This document shows, one piece after another, positions 16,491 through 25,354 of a stretch of 64,000 nucleotides of DNA. Position 1 is the first letter of the stretch; each line of letters opens with the position of its first letter. A model generated the notes under the pieces. It was not told the DNA's origin and ran no database searches. It saw only the letters and a list, made by a program, of their open reading frames with translations. A program made the position numbers and the translations under genes. Origin of the DNA: HGM11416 sp034104345 (GTDB lineage: Bacteria > Bacillota > Clostridia > Christensenellales > Borkfalkiaceae); the NCBI GenBank assembly GCA_034104345.1, contig JAXEDY010000032.1, positions 29,838-93,837 of the forward strand. The letters are read 5' to 3'.

Positions 16491-17642
16491 TTATTTATCG
16501 TTTGCCGAACGCATTTCTTTAGATAGTTCGGCTTTTTCGTTTACTTCTTCGGGCGAACGATAACTTTTTACCGCCCGCTTTAAAACAGCCTGCAATTTTT
16601 CTGAGCGCAAAACGTTTTTATCTTCTTCGACAGCCTCTTTCAGGTCAAAGATGATTTTATTCATCTGTTCGCGTGTGAGCGGATTGTCGCGTTCGATAAA
16701 AATCTTTTCGTTCTCGGTCTTTTTTAAATTTTCGGTTTTTAAAAGCAGTTCTTCATAAAGTTTTTCGCCTTGCCGAAGTCCCGTTTCTTTTATTTCGATA
16801 TCTTTATACGGAGCAAACCCGAAAAGGCGAATCATTTCTTCGGCTAAATCGATAATTTTTACGGGTTTACCCATGTCGAGAACGAACAGTTCTCCGTTTT
16901 TCGCCATTGCGCCCGCCTGCATTGCAAGTTGCGCCGCTTCCGAAACCGTCATAAAATATCTTATAACGCGTTTATCGGTAACGGTAACCGGGCCGCCCCC
17001 CATAATCTGTTCTTTAAAAAGCGGAATAACCGAGCCGTTTGAACCGAGCACGTTGCCGAACCTTACAGCCGAAAAAATCGTTTTACCGTCCGTTCGGCAC
17101 TGCACCGCCATTTCGCAAAGACGCTTCGAGGCGCCCATCACGTTGGTCGGATTAACCGCTTTATCAGTCGAAATAAGGATAAAGTTTTTAACGCCTGATT
17201 CTTCGGCGACGTCTGCTACGTTATACGTTCCGAAAACGTTGTTTTTTATCGCTTCGCCGTTGCAGCGCTCCATAAGCGGAATGTGCTTATGCGCAGCGGA
17301 ATGGAAAACCACGTCGGGCTTATAAGCGGCAAAAACGGCGCGAAGCCGATCGCGGTCACGCACCGAACCGATTTCGACGATGACGTTAAGCGAATTTCCG
17401 TATTTAAAACGAAGCGACTGCTCTAAAACGTAGGCGTTGTTTTCGTATATATCGAAAATAATAAGTTGTTTCGGGTTACATTCGGCAAGGGTTCGGCAAA
17501 TCTCGCTGCCTACCGAACCGCCCCCGCCTGTTACAAGCACGGTTTTGCCCGCATAAAAGGCGCGCGTTTCATCGCTTAGCACATTTTTTTCGCCGCGCGA
17601 TAACAATTCTTCGACTGCAATGTTTTTATAAACTTTTTTCAT
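16491..17642 (-). CDS. NDP-sugar 4,6-dehydratase/epimerase, FlaA1/CapD family (soluble)
   Basis: Rossmann-fold extended SDR acting on a nucleotide sugar, probably UDP-GlcNAc. The cofactor loop is 'VTGGGGSVGSEICR'; the motif 'ISTDKAVNPTNVMGASKR' has Met where most SDRs have the catalytic Tyr, as is typical for the WbpM/FlaA1/CapD dehydratases. It has no transmembrane domain, unlike the ~600-residue CapD proteins, so it is of the short cytoplasmic type. The start at 17642 is preferred over an upstream one because it lies about 40 residues before the glycine loop with a GAGAGA ribosome site. No other surface-sugar genes are adjacent; the glycans it serves are unknown. Confidence 0.85.
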   Translation of the reverse strand: MKKVYKNIAVEELLSRGEKNVLSDETRAFYAGKTVLVTGGGGSVGSEICRTLAECNPKQLIIFDIYENNAYVLEQSLRFKYGNSLNVIVEIGSVRDRDRLRAVFAAYKPDVVFHSAAHKHIPLMERCNGEAIKNNVFGTYNVADVAEESGVKNFILISTDKAVNPTNVMGASKRLCEMAVQCRTDGKTIFSAVRFGNVLGSNGSVIPLFKEQIMGGGPVTVTDKRVIRYFMTVSEAAQLAMQAGAMAKNGELFVLDMGKPVKIIDLAEEMIRLFGFAPYKDIEIKETGLRQGEKLYEELLLKTENLKKTENEKIFIERDNPLTREQMNKIIFDLKEAVEEDKNVLRSEKLQAVLKRAVKSYRSPEEVNEKAELSKEMRSANDK

Positions 17643-17701
17643 ACGGTCTCTCTCGCAATATACCTGTTTTTCAGCTGTTTTCGTTCGACATAGAACCAAA
17701 C

Positions 17702-17747
17702 AAAAAAGCCGAAGCCGATTGAATTATCGTCGATCGGTCGGCTTTTA
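17702..17747 (-). terminator. Terminator after rhaA
   Basis: On the minus strand AAAAGCCGACCGAT pairs with ATCGG and TCGGCTTTTTT, with a two-base bulge. Confidence 0.75.
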
Positions 17748-17788
17748 TTTTCGGGTTAACGTAACTTTTATACTATTTTACCGCAAAA

Positions 17789-19027
17789 TCATCTCTTCGA
17801 CAAAACGTTCTTTTCGTAATCTTTAATTTCGGCAATCCAATTTTCCGAAACGCCTTCGCGTTTAAGATATTCGTTCCACACGTCGCCGAACGGAAGCGTT
17901 TTCACTTCTTCCTGCATAACCAAAAGATCGGTAAAATCTGCGTCGTTTTGCAATTTTTTAAGGCTTTCATTAGGAAGAAGCAGAGCGTTTAAAAGCGCTT
18001 TTTCAAAACTTCGCACCCCCACAACCCAAGCAAAAATTCTGTTAATGCTTGCGTCGAAATAGTCGAGCGCGATGTGAACGCGGTTAATCGCGTTATTGCG
18101 GACGATTTCTTTTGCGATTTCTTTGGTTTCGTCATCGAAAATAACAACGTGGTCGCTATCCCAGCGAACGGGACGGGTAACGTGCAACGCGATTTCGTCG
18201 AAATAGCACAAGAGCGCCGAGATCTTATCCGAAACGACTTCAGTCGGATGATAGTGTCCGTTATCCATAAGCGGAACTATGCCGTGCGTAGCGGCAAAAA
18301 GCAAACCGAATTCGCTGCTGCCCGCCGTGTAACTTTCAACGCCGATACCGAAAACTTTCGATTCAACGCAAGGTTTAACCAAATTCTTGTCGTATCCGAC
18401 CGATAAAATCTGTTCGATACTGTCTTTATAACGAAGGCGAGGAGAGAGTCTGTCCGACGGAACGTCCTTGAATCCGTCGCCTATCCATATATTCATTACG
18501 CAAGGAACGCCCGTTTCGCGCGCAAAATATTCGGCGATCTTTATGCAGCATTTGCCGTGATCTATCCAGAACTTACGAACGGTTTCGTCGGGACTGGTAA
18601 GCGTAAGCCCGTCTTTCACCATCGGGTGCGAAAAATAAGTGGGGTTAAAATCGATACCCATACCGTGTTTTTTCGCAAACTCTACCCACGGAGCGAAATG
18701 TTCGGGTTTAAGCGCGTTTCTGTCGGCGCGGTTCGAATCGTTCATTATCGCGTAGGAAGCGTGAAGATTAAGTTTCTTTTTGCCGGGGGCATATTTTAAA
18801 ACCGTTTCCATATCCTGCATAAGCTCTTCGGGTGTTCTTGCTCTGCCGGGATAATTGCCGGTTGTCTGAATGCCGCCGCTAAGGCTGCCCGTTCCGTCGA
18901 ACCCGCGAACGTCGTCGCCCTGCCAGCAATGCACTGCAACGGGAACGTTTTTTACGATTTCAAGCGCTTTTTCAACGTCGACGCCGTATTCGGCGTATAT
19001 CTTTTTCGTTTCTTCGAATCTGGTCAT
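17789..19027 (-). CDS. rhaA: L-rhamnose isomerase
   Basis: Metal-dependent isomerase of L-rhamnose to L-rhamnulose, 412 residues, the normal length. Strong family sequence throughout: 'VHCWQGDDVRGF', 'GIQTTGNYPGRA', 'KLNLHASYA', 'FNPTYFSHP', 'LMDNGHYHPTEVV' and 'VRWDSDHVV' (His and Asp/Glu metal ligands). No rhaB, rhaD or transporter is in the window, so the kinase, aldolase and uptake genes must lie elsewhere or the enzyme may act on another aldose. It is a single-gene unit with a consensus promoter and a palindrome in its leader, suggesting sugar-responsive control. Confidence 0.96.
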   Translation of the reverse strand: MTRFEETKKIYAEYGVDVEKALEIVKNVPVAVHCWQGDDVRGFDGTGSLSGGIQTTGNYPGRARTPEELMQDMETVLKYAPGKKKLNLHASYAIMNDSNRADRNALKPEHFAPWVEFAKKHGMGIDFNPTYFSHPMVKDGLTLTSPDETVRKFWIDHGKCCIKIAEYFARETGVPCVMNIWIGDGFKDVPSDRLSPRLRYKDSIEQILSVGYDKNLVKPCVESKVFGIGVESYTAGSSEFGLLFAATHGIVPLMDNGHYHPTEVVSDKISALLCYFDEIALHVTRPVRWDSDHVVIFDDETKEIAKEIVRNNAINRVHIALDYFDASINRIFAWVVGVRSFEKALLNALLLPNESLKKLQNDADFTDLLVMQEEVKTLPFGDVWNEYLKREGVSENWIAEIKDYEKNVLSKR

Positions 19028-19077
19028 TTTTTAATTCCTTAAAATTTATTTTTAAAATAAAATTTTCGGTTTTGCCC

Positions 19078-19099
19078 GTTTGCCCGCTAACGGGCAAAC
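19078..19099. promoter_or_regulatory. Palindrome in the rhaA leader
   Basis: GTTTGCCCG (19078-19086) and CGGGCAAAC (19091-19099) form a perfect 9-bp palindrome with a 4-base centre. It lies just after the predicted rhaA transcription start, a good place for a repressor or an RNA hairpin. Confidence 0.55.
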
Positions 19100-19119
19100 G
19101 CACAAATTTACCGTATCGA

Positions 19120-19148
19120 ATTATAACATGACTATTTCAGATTGTCAA
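19120..19148 (-). promoter_or_regulatory. rhaA promoter, full consensus
   Basis: TTGACA (19143-19148) and TATAAT (19120-19125), 17-base spacer, minus strand. Confidence 0.85.
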
Positions 19149-19277
19149 TAATAAAAAAGAAAAAATACGATTAAGCAGCATAAAAACGAATAAAATACCA
19201 TAATCCGATCAAAGTTTACCATATACCTGCGCCGTAAAACTAACGCAAAAAATTTTTTATTTAAAAGCTTTTTTAAA

Positions 19278-19307
19278 TTGACAATCCGGCTGCTTAAATG
19301 ATAACAT
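19278..19307 (+). promoter_or_regulatory. topB promoter candidate
   Basis: TTGACA (19278-19283) and TAACAT (19302-19307), 18-base spacer. The predicted transcription start is within about two bases of the topB ATG at 19316. Confidence 0.5.
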
Positions 19308-19315
19308 GTTGCGGT

Positions 19316-21463
19316 ATGATAGCGATTATTGCCGAAAAACCCAGCCTTGCTCGAAACATCGCCGCAGGGATAGGAAAAATGGAGCGAAAAAACGGCTGGC
19401 TCGAAAACGAAAACTACATAGTAACTTGGGCTTTCGGGCATTTGTTTTCGCTTTGCGATATCGAAGACTATGCTTTTGAGCGCTTTTCGGCAAACGAAAA
19501 AACCGACGCAAACGATGAAATCTTACAAAAAAGCGACGCTCACCAAAAGCCGGTCTGGTCGATAGAAGGATTGCCCTGCTTTCCCGAGCAGTTCCGTTTT
19601 AAACTGAAAACCGTAAACGGAAAAACGGACGAAGGCGTAAAAAAACAATTCGAAACGATTAAATATCTTTTAAACCGCGCCGACGTAACCGAAATTGTAA
19701 ACGCGGGCGACTCGGACAGAGAAGGCGAAATAATTGTTAGATTATGCGTTAAAAACGCGCTCGAATCGCAAAAGCCCTTTTACAGACTGTGGCTTCCCGA
19801 TCAGACGCCGCAAACCGTAAAAAAGGCGCTTTCTGAAATGAAAAGCGAGCAAGAATACGAAAACCTTGCAAGCGAAGGTTTTGCTCGCACTTATATCGAC
19901 TGGCTTTACGGCGTAAACCTTACGCGTTTTGCAACTCTTAAAACAGGTACCCTTCTTCGAGTCGGGCGCGTTATCGTTCCAATCGTAAAAGCCATTTACG
20001 ACCGCGACAGAGAAATCGAAAATTTTACACCCGAAATTTATTTTGCGCTCGTTTCGCGCGCGCAGACGAACGGCGAAACCATAGAACTTTGCTCGAAGTA
20101 TAAATTCGGCAAAGACGAAAAAGCAAAAGCCGACGAATGTTGCAGGCGGATGAATTTGCTTAAAGCCGTAGTAACCGACAAAAAAACAAAAAAAGAAACG
20201 CTATCGGCAGGCAAACTTTATTCGCTTACCAAACTTCAGAACTTTTTGGGCAAAAAGTATAAAATGCCTATGGAAAAAAGCCTTGCCATAGCGCAGTCTC
20301 TTTACGAAAAAGGATATTTAAGTTACCCCAGAACGAACTCGGAATATCTTGCGACGAACGAAAAAGACAAAATTAAAAAAATTCTTGCAAACGTGAAAAG
20401 CATTGGTTACCCCGTTTGTTTCAAAGACAAAAAAACTATTTTCGACGATTCGAAAATCGAATCGCACTCCGCCCTTACCCCTACCTATCAGATACCCGAA
20501 AAAGAAAAACTTTCGCCCGACGAATCTATTGTTTACTCGGCTGTTATGCGCAGATTCGTGGCTGTTTTCTGCAAAGAAGAATGCCTTGTAGAGCGAACCG
20601 AACTTACCGTTTCGCTCGGCGGCAAAGAAGATTATTCTCTTAAAGGCACCGTAGTTTTGCAAAGCGGCTGGACAAAATTCGACGGCGGCGACAAAAAAGA
20701 CAAAATTTTGCCCGCCCTTAAAAAAGGCGACGAAGTAAACGTAGACTTTAAACCCGAAGAAAAGCAAACTACCCCGCCGAAACATTACACGATTGAAACT
20801 TTAAACAACTATTTAAAAAACCCTTTTAAAGACGATAAAGCGCAGGCAGACAAAAACGCGCCCGAAAACGATGACGAAGAATACAAGGCAATTTTCAAAG
20901 GTCTTGAACTCGGAACCGAAGCCACAAGAACAGGCATTATCGACAACGCAAAAAAAAGCGGCTATATTTCGCTCGAAAAAGACGTTTATAAAATAGAAAA
21001 CCACGGCAGGTTTTTAATAGAACAACTTAATCTTATGCATATAGTTATGGATAAGTATAAAACGAGCGAACTCGGTCAGGCGTTAAAAAAAGTTTACCGC
21101 GGCGAAATAGAAATCAAAGACAGCGTCGATATGGCAAAACAAACCATTACCGAAGTTTTTAACGCCGAAAAAAATTCACCGAGCGGATTTTACGGCGATA
21201 AAGCAGGCGTTTGCCCTATATGCGGAAAAGACGTAGTTCGCGGCAGATACGCATACGGCTGCACCGGTTATAAAGAAGGCTGCAAATTCAAAATCAATTT
21301 TTCGATTTTAGGCACGCCCGTTTCGCTTAAAGACGCGCAAAACATTTTAACAAACGGCGAAACCGACGAACTCGAATTTGTTTCGAAAGCAGGCAAAAAG
21401 TTTAAATGCAAACTTAAATTAGATAATCAAAGCGGCAATATTAACTTTGACTTTAAAAAATAA
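19316..21463 (+). CDS. topB: DNA topoisomerase III
   Basis: Type IA topoisomerase of 715 residues that passes single strands and decatenates DNA. The TOPRIM domain is at the start ('MIAIIAEKPSLARNIA' and the acidic triad 'GDSDREGE' near residue 140); the catalytic tyrosine is Tyr337 in 'LSYPRTNSEYL'. The C-terminus has one zinc-ribbon-like module with Cys pairs (CPICGKD, then CTGYKEGC) and a GKKFKCKLKL tail, as in Bacillus TopB. I start it at 19316, where homologues begin; an in-frame ATG six codons earlier has no ribosome site either. It is followed by a very strong terminator shared with htpG. Confidence 0.95.
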   Translation: MIAIIAEKPSLARNIAAGIGKMERKNGWLENENYIVTWAFGHLFSLCDIEDYAFERFSANEKTDANDEILQKSDAHQKPVWSIEGLPCFPEQFRFKLKTVNGKTDEGVKKQFETIKYLLNRADVTEIVNAGDSDREGEIIVRLCVKNALESQKPFYRLWLPDQTPQTVKKALSEMKSEQEYENLASEGFARTYIDWLYGVNLTRFATLKTGTLLRVGRVIVPIVKAIYDRDREIENFTPEIYFALVSRAQTNGETIELCSKYKFGKDEKAKADECCRRMNLLKAVVTDKKTKKETLSAGKLYSLTKLQNFLGKKYKMPMEKSLAIAQSLYEKGYLSYPRTNSEYLATNEKDKIKKILANVKSIGYPVCFKDKKTIFDDSKIESHSALTPTYQIPEKEKLSPDESIVYSAVMRRFVAVFCKEECLVERTELTVSLGGKEDYSLKGTVVLQSGWTKFDGGDKKDKILPALKKGDEVNVDFKPEEKQTTPPKHYTIETLNNYLKNPFKDDKAQADKNAPENDDEEYKAIFKGLELGTEATRTGIIDNAKKSGYISLEKDVYKIENHGRFLIEQLNLMHIVMDKYKTSELGQALKKVYRGEIEIKDSVDMAKQTITEVFNAEKNSPSGFYGDKAGVCPICGKDVVRGRYAYGCTGYKEGCKFKINFSILGTPVSLKDAQNILTNGETDELEFVSKAGKKFKCKLKLDNQSGNINFDFKK

Positions 21464-21471
21464 AAAAAGCA

Positions 21472-21513
21472 AAAATAGCCTTATTCCGAGTTTTTTCGGA
21501 ATAAGGCTATTTT
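21472..21513. terminator. Bidirectional terminator between topB and htpG
   Basis: An 18-bp perfect stem (arms 21472-21489 and 21496-21513, with core AGCCTTATTCCGA) with A and T runs on both sides. Confidence 0.9.
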
Positions 21514-21621
21514 CGTAATTGCTTGCAAAATTTAAGAAAATATAAGCGATTTTAAAAATTTTTATGTCACGCGTAATTTTGTTTTTACACAAAATACCGC
21601 GTGTTTTTTTATTTTATTAAA

Positions 21622-23484
21622 TTATTTTGCGATAAGTTCGCAAACGTTATCGGCAAGCGCCGTAGGATCTTTTACAGACATCCCTTCTATAATTTCGGCA
21701 AGTCCCAAAAGCACGGCAGAAATCTTTTTAAGTTCGTCTTTATCGTTTTCGTAAAGCGATTTAATCTTCGTATAAACGGCGTGATCTTTATTTATTTCAA
21801 GAACTTTGTTCGCCTTAACTTCGTTGTTTGCGTTAGGCATCGCACCCAGAACTTTTTCCATTTCGAGCGACACCTCGCCCTCCGCGGTAAGACATACGGG
21901 GTGATTTTTTATTCTCGAAGATATTCTCACCTTCGATACCGCCCCGCCGAGCGAGTCTTTAATAAAGTCGGCAAGTTCTTTATCTTCTTCGGACGTATCT
22001 TCTTCGTCGATTCCGAGATCGCCGCCCGAAACGCTTCTGAATTGTTTTTCGTTATAAGCGTTTATAAACTTCAAAGCGAACTCGTCTACGTCGTCGGTCA
22101 TACACAAAACGTCGTAACCCTTTTCGGCAACTTTATCGAGTTGCGGCAAAAGTTTGATGCCTTCGACGCTTTTACCCGTAGCGTAATAAATGTATTTCTG
22201 ATCTTCGGGCATCGCCGAAACGTATTCTTTAAAGGTAACGTATTTATCCTGCTTGATCGAGTAATATAAAAGCAAATCCTGAAGCATGTCTTTATTCATG
22301 CCAAAGCCCTGATAAATACCGAATTTAAGTTGAAGCCCGAACGCCTTGAAAAACTCTTCGTATTTTGCCCTGTCAGACGCGAGCATATTTTCAAGTTCCT
22401 GTTTGATTTTCTTTTCGACCGAGTTTGCGATGGCTTTAAGTGCGCGCGACTGCTGAACGGTTTCACGCGAGACGTTAAGAGAAATGTCGGTATCGATAAC
22501 GCCGCGGACAAAACTGAAATAGTCGGGAAGCAAATCTTTACACTTATCGGTTATAAGCACGCCGTTGGTGTAAAGTTTAAGCCCTTTTTCGTAATTTTTC
22601 GAATAATAGTTATACGGCGCTTTTTTAGGAATAAACAACAACGCCTTAAACTCTACCGCACCTTCCATCGAAAAATGCAACGTTACGGCGGGCGCTTCGG
22701 TATCGTAGAACGAATCCTTATAAAATTCTTCGTATTCTTCGGGTTTTATTTCGGCTTTGTTGCGTTTCCAAAGCGGTTTCATGTTGTTAAGCGTTTCAAG
22801 TTGCTCGGTCTTTTTCGGCTGCTCGCCTTCGGGTACGTCGTAATCGTATTTCGTGCAGAGCATGCGGATAGGATAACTTATATAATTGCTGTATTTTTTT
22901 ACGAGCGACTTTAACGTGTATTCTTCCAAAAATCTCGAATAATCTTCGCCGTCTTCGTCTTTCTTAAGATGAAGCGTTATTTCGGTGCCGTTGCCTTCTT
23001 TTTCGGCTTCGATTATTTCATAACCTTCGGCGCCGCCGCTGATCCATTTATACGCTTTTTCTTCGCCGTAAGCTTTGGATAAAACTTCTACTTTGTCGCT
23101 TACCATAAACGCCGAATAAAAACCTACGCCGAACTGCCCGATTATGTTTATATCGTCGGCTTTAAGTTCTTCGTTTCCCTTTTTGAAATCGAGCGAACCG
23201 CTTTTCGCTATAACGCCGAGATTGTTTTCGAGTTCTTCGCTCGTCATACCTATACCGTTATCTTTAACGGTTAAAGTGCGCGCATCTTTATCCACAACCA
23301 GATCTATCGCAAAGTCGCAGCGCGTAAGCCCCGTCGAGCCGAGTTGCAAACTTTTAAAATAAAGTTTATCTATCGCGTCGCTTGCGTTCGACAAAAGTTC
23401 GCGCAAAAATATTTCTTTATTCGTATATATCGAATTTATCATTAAATCCAATACTTTTTGCGATTCCGCTTTAAATTTTTTCAT
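21622..23484 (-). CDS. htpG: Chaperone HtpG (Hsp90)
   Basis: ATP-dependent molecular chaperone of 620 residues, cytoplasmic. The N-terminal ATP-binding domain has 'LRELLSNASDAIDKL', 'DNGIGMTSEEL' and 'GQFGVGFYSAFMV'; the middle domain has 'NVSRETVQQSRAL', with its catalytic-loop arginine, and a client-binding domain follows. The start is preceded by AAGGAG. Its promoter carries a CIRCE operator, so it should be repressed by HrcA and induced by heat; in Bacillus subtilis htpG is not under HrcA. Confidence 0.97.
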   Translation of the reverse strand: MKKFKAESQKVLDLMINSIYTNKEIFLRELLSNASDAIDKLYFKSLQLGSTGLTRCDFAIDLVVDKDARTLTVKDNGIGMTSEELENNLGVIAKSGSLDFKKGNEELKADDINIIGQFGVGFYSAFMVSDKVEVLSKAYGEEKAYKWISGGAEGYEIIEAEKEGNGTEITLHLKKDEDGEDYSRFLEEYTLKSLVKKYSNYISYPIRMLCTKYDYDVPEGEQPKKTEQLETLNNMKPLWKRNKAEIKPEEYEEFYKDSFYDTEAPAVTLHFSMEGAVEFKALLFIPKKAPYNYYSKNYEKGLKLYTNGVLITDKCKDLLPDYFSFVRGVIDTDISLNVSRETVQQSRALKAIANSVEKKIKQELENMLASDRAKYEEFFKAFGLQLKFGIYQGFGMNKDMLQDLLLYYSIKQDKYVTFKEYVSAMPEDQKYIYYATGKSVEGIKLLPQLDKVAEKGYDVLCMTDDVDEFALKFINAYNEKQFRSVSGGDLGIDEEDTSEEDKELADFIKDSLGGAVSKVRISSRIKNHPVCLTAEGEVSLEMEKVLGAMPNANNEVKANKVLEINKDHAVYTKIKSLYENDKDELKKISAVLLGLAEIIEGMSVKDPTALADNVCELIAK

Positions 23485-23604
23485 ATAAAATCACTCCTTA
23501 ATCTTTATAATTTAAGCGCGAAACAAACGAACGATTACTTGCAATTCGTCATCTCACGGCAACGTTACGTCGCCTTACGAATTTGCAGTCAAACAGCACG
23601 TTTG

Positions 23605-23631
23605 TTAGCACTCTTTTTAATTGACTGCCAA
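23605..23631. promoter_or_regulatory. CIRCE element (HrcA operator)
   Basis: On the plus strand TTAGCACTC-N9-GACTGCCAA. The consensus is TTAGCACTC-N9-GAGTGCTAA: the left arm is perfect, the right arm matches 7 of 9. It sits just downstream of the htpG -10. Confidence 0.85.
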
Positions 23632-23632
23632 T

Positions 23633-23661
23633 ATTTTATACCCGCAACCGAATTTTGTCAA
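23633..23661 (-). promoter_or_regulatory. htpG promoter
   Basis: TTGACA (23656-23661) and TAAAAT (23633-23638), 17-base spacer, minus strand, with CIRCE immediately downstream. The rest of the 23485-23861 gap holds only an AT-rich leader and the nagA terminator. Confidence 0.8.
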
Positions 23662-23799
23662 GAGTTTTTCGCAAGTTTTTCAATTTTTTTTTAAATCGGA
23701 CAAAACGTATGCTTTTGCAAACCAATACCGACTTATAAATCTCAAATAAAAACAAATCTTTAAAACATCTCCTCAAACAAAAAACAATAAATAAATATA

Positions 23800-23832
23800 A
23801 AAAACGAGCGTTTATTTTGAACGCCCGTTTTT
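23800..23832 (-). terminator. Terminator after nagA
   Basis: Stem AAAAACG.GCGTT with AACGC.CGTTTTT (one mismatch), followed on the minus strand by a T run. Confidence 0.75.
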
Positions 23833-23861
23833 CGGTTTGTTTATAAATTTTTTAATTTCAG

Positions 23862-25034
23862 CTATTTTGAATAAACGATTTTTCCGCCGCGAACGGTGTA
23901 AAGTACCGTGAAATCGTTTTTATCCAAAACGGCAAAATCGGCGCGTTTACCCACGGCAATGCTGCCGCGTTCGTTATAAACGCCAAGGTTAATAGCGGGG
24001 TTTTTCGAAGCAAAATCTACGGCTTCGCAGAAAGGAACGCCGCACTTTTCAACCATATTTTTAACCGCGCGGTTCATGGTTAAAACGCTGCCCGCCAAAG
24101 TTCCGTCGGCAAGGCGCGCTTCGCCGTTTTTAACGTAAACGGTTTGCCCGCCGAGTTCGCTTATGCAGTCGCCCATATTTTTGGCGCGCATTGCGTCGGT
24201 TATGGAAATTACTTTGCCCTGCGGTTTGTTTTTAATTAAAAGTTTAAGAGCGGGAACGCAAACGTGAATGGTATCGGCGATAATTTCGCAGGCAAGCCCG
24301 TCGGTTAAAAGAGCCGCCCCCACAACGCCTACCGCTCTGTGCGTAAAACCGCTTTGCGCGTTATAGGTGTGAGTAATCTGTTTTGCACCGTCTTCGTGTG
24401 CTTTAACGACCTGCTCGTAAGTAGCACAAGTGTGCCCCACGCTCGCGTTTACGCCGATTTTCGCAAGATGTTTTATAAGTTCGCCGTTTTCGTCGCATTC
24501 GGGAGCAAGCGTAACGATTTTAATGTTTCCGCCGCTTATTTTATTGAATTCGTCGAATTCTTTTACCGAAGGAGTGATAATATATTCGTGCGGCTGGGCC
24601 CCCGCTTTCGCAACGTTTATAAACGGACCTTCGAGATGCACGCCCAGAACTTCGGCTCCTTCTTCTACGTTCGCTTTTTTATATTCGTTTACCGCAGAAA
24701 GCGCTTTCAAAATGTTTTCGCGGCTTTGCGTCATGGTGGTTGCCAAAAACGCAGTGGTGCCTTCGCCCGCAACCGAATTCGCTATGGTTTTAAGCGCCTC
24801 AACGGTGCCATCCATAGCGTCGGCACCCGCAGCTCCGTGAATATGCTCGTCGATAAAGCCCGGTAATACGACGGCGTTTTCGGGAAGTTCCAGCATATCA
24901 GCCACGTGTCCGCACGCGTTGCCGGTGCAGCCGCCTTCGTTAATTTTTGTTATCACCCCGTTTTCGAAACGAAGCGAAGCCTTAACAAGACCTTTTCCTT
25001 CGACGTAAATAATTGAATTTTTAAATCCGTTCAT
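23862..25034 (-). CDS. nagA: N-acetylglucosamine-6-phosphate deacetylase
   Basis: Amidohydrolase that removes acetate from GlcNAc-6-phosphate, a step in amino-sugar use and wall recycling; 390 residues. Motifs: 'PGFIDEHIHG' (metal-site His), 'HLEGPFI' (Glu), 'SVGHTCATYEQ' (His), 'HTYNAQSGF' and the catalytic Asp in 'SITDAM'. I place the start at 25034 because AGGAG lies 7 bases before it; an ATG two codons earlier is too close to that site and other upstream starts have none. nagB and a GlcNAc transporter are not adjacent. Confidence 0.94.
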   Translation of the reverse strand: MNGFKNSIIYVEGKGLVKASLRFENGVITKINEGGCTGNACGHVADMLELPENAVVLPGFIDEHIHGAAGADAMDGTVEALKTIANSVAGEGTTAFLATTMTQSRENILKALSAVNEYKKANVEEGAEVLGVHLEGPFINVAKAGAQPHEYIITPSVKEFDEFNKISGGNIKIVTLAPECDENGELIKHLAKIGVNASVGHTCATYEQVVKAHEDGAKQITHTYNAQSGFTHRAVGVVGAALLTDGLACEIIADTIHVCVPALKLLIKNKPQGKVISITDAMRAKNMGDCISELGGQTVYVKNGEARLADGTLAGSVLTMNRAVKNMVEKCGVPFCEAVDFASKNPAINLGVYNERGSIAVGKRADFAVLDKNDFTVLYTVRGGKIVYSK

Positions 25035-25141
25035 TTTCATTCTCCTGTTTTTATTTTTAATTGTTACGCAACTTACATAAAACACATAAATAAAACCGTG
25101 TTAACGAATTTCTTCGCTTCGGTTTATTTTTTTATAATTTA

Positions 25142-25169
25142 AGTATAGCACAAAATTTAAAAAACTTAA
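25142..25169 (-). promoter_or_regulatory. nagA promoter candidate
   Basis: Extended -10 TGTGCTATACT with TATACT at 25142-25147, and a weak -35 TTAAGT about 16 bases upstream, minus strand. The rest of the 25035-25304 stretch is AT-rich with no gene visible. Confidence 0.5.
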
Positions 25170-25304
25170 AACTCTTTTTTTAAGTTTTTTCAATGTTTTT
25201 TGCACAAAAAGAAACGTTTAAGGCAAAAATTAACATAATATTATATTTCAGGCTATTAAAAAAGCTGTTTTTGCGTTTCAAATCAAAAAAAATTTTAAAA
25301 GCAA

Positions 25305-25333
25305 TTGATTTTTTTTAAAATTAAGAGTATAAT
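25305..25333 (+). promoter_or_regulatory. Promoter of the putative metal exporter
   Basis: TTGATT (25305-25310) and TATAAT (25328-25333), 17-base spacer, plus strand. Confidence 0.65.
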
Positions 25334-25354
25334 TTTTTTAAATAAACTTAAATT

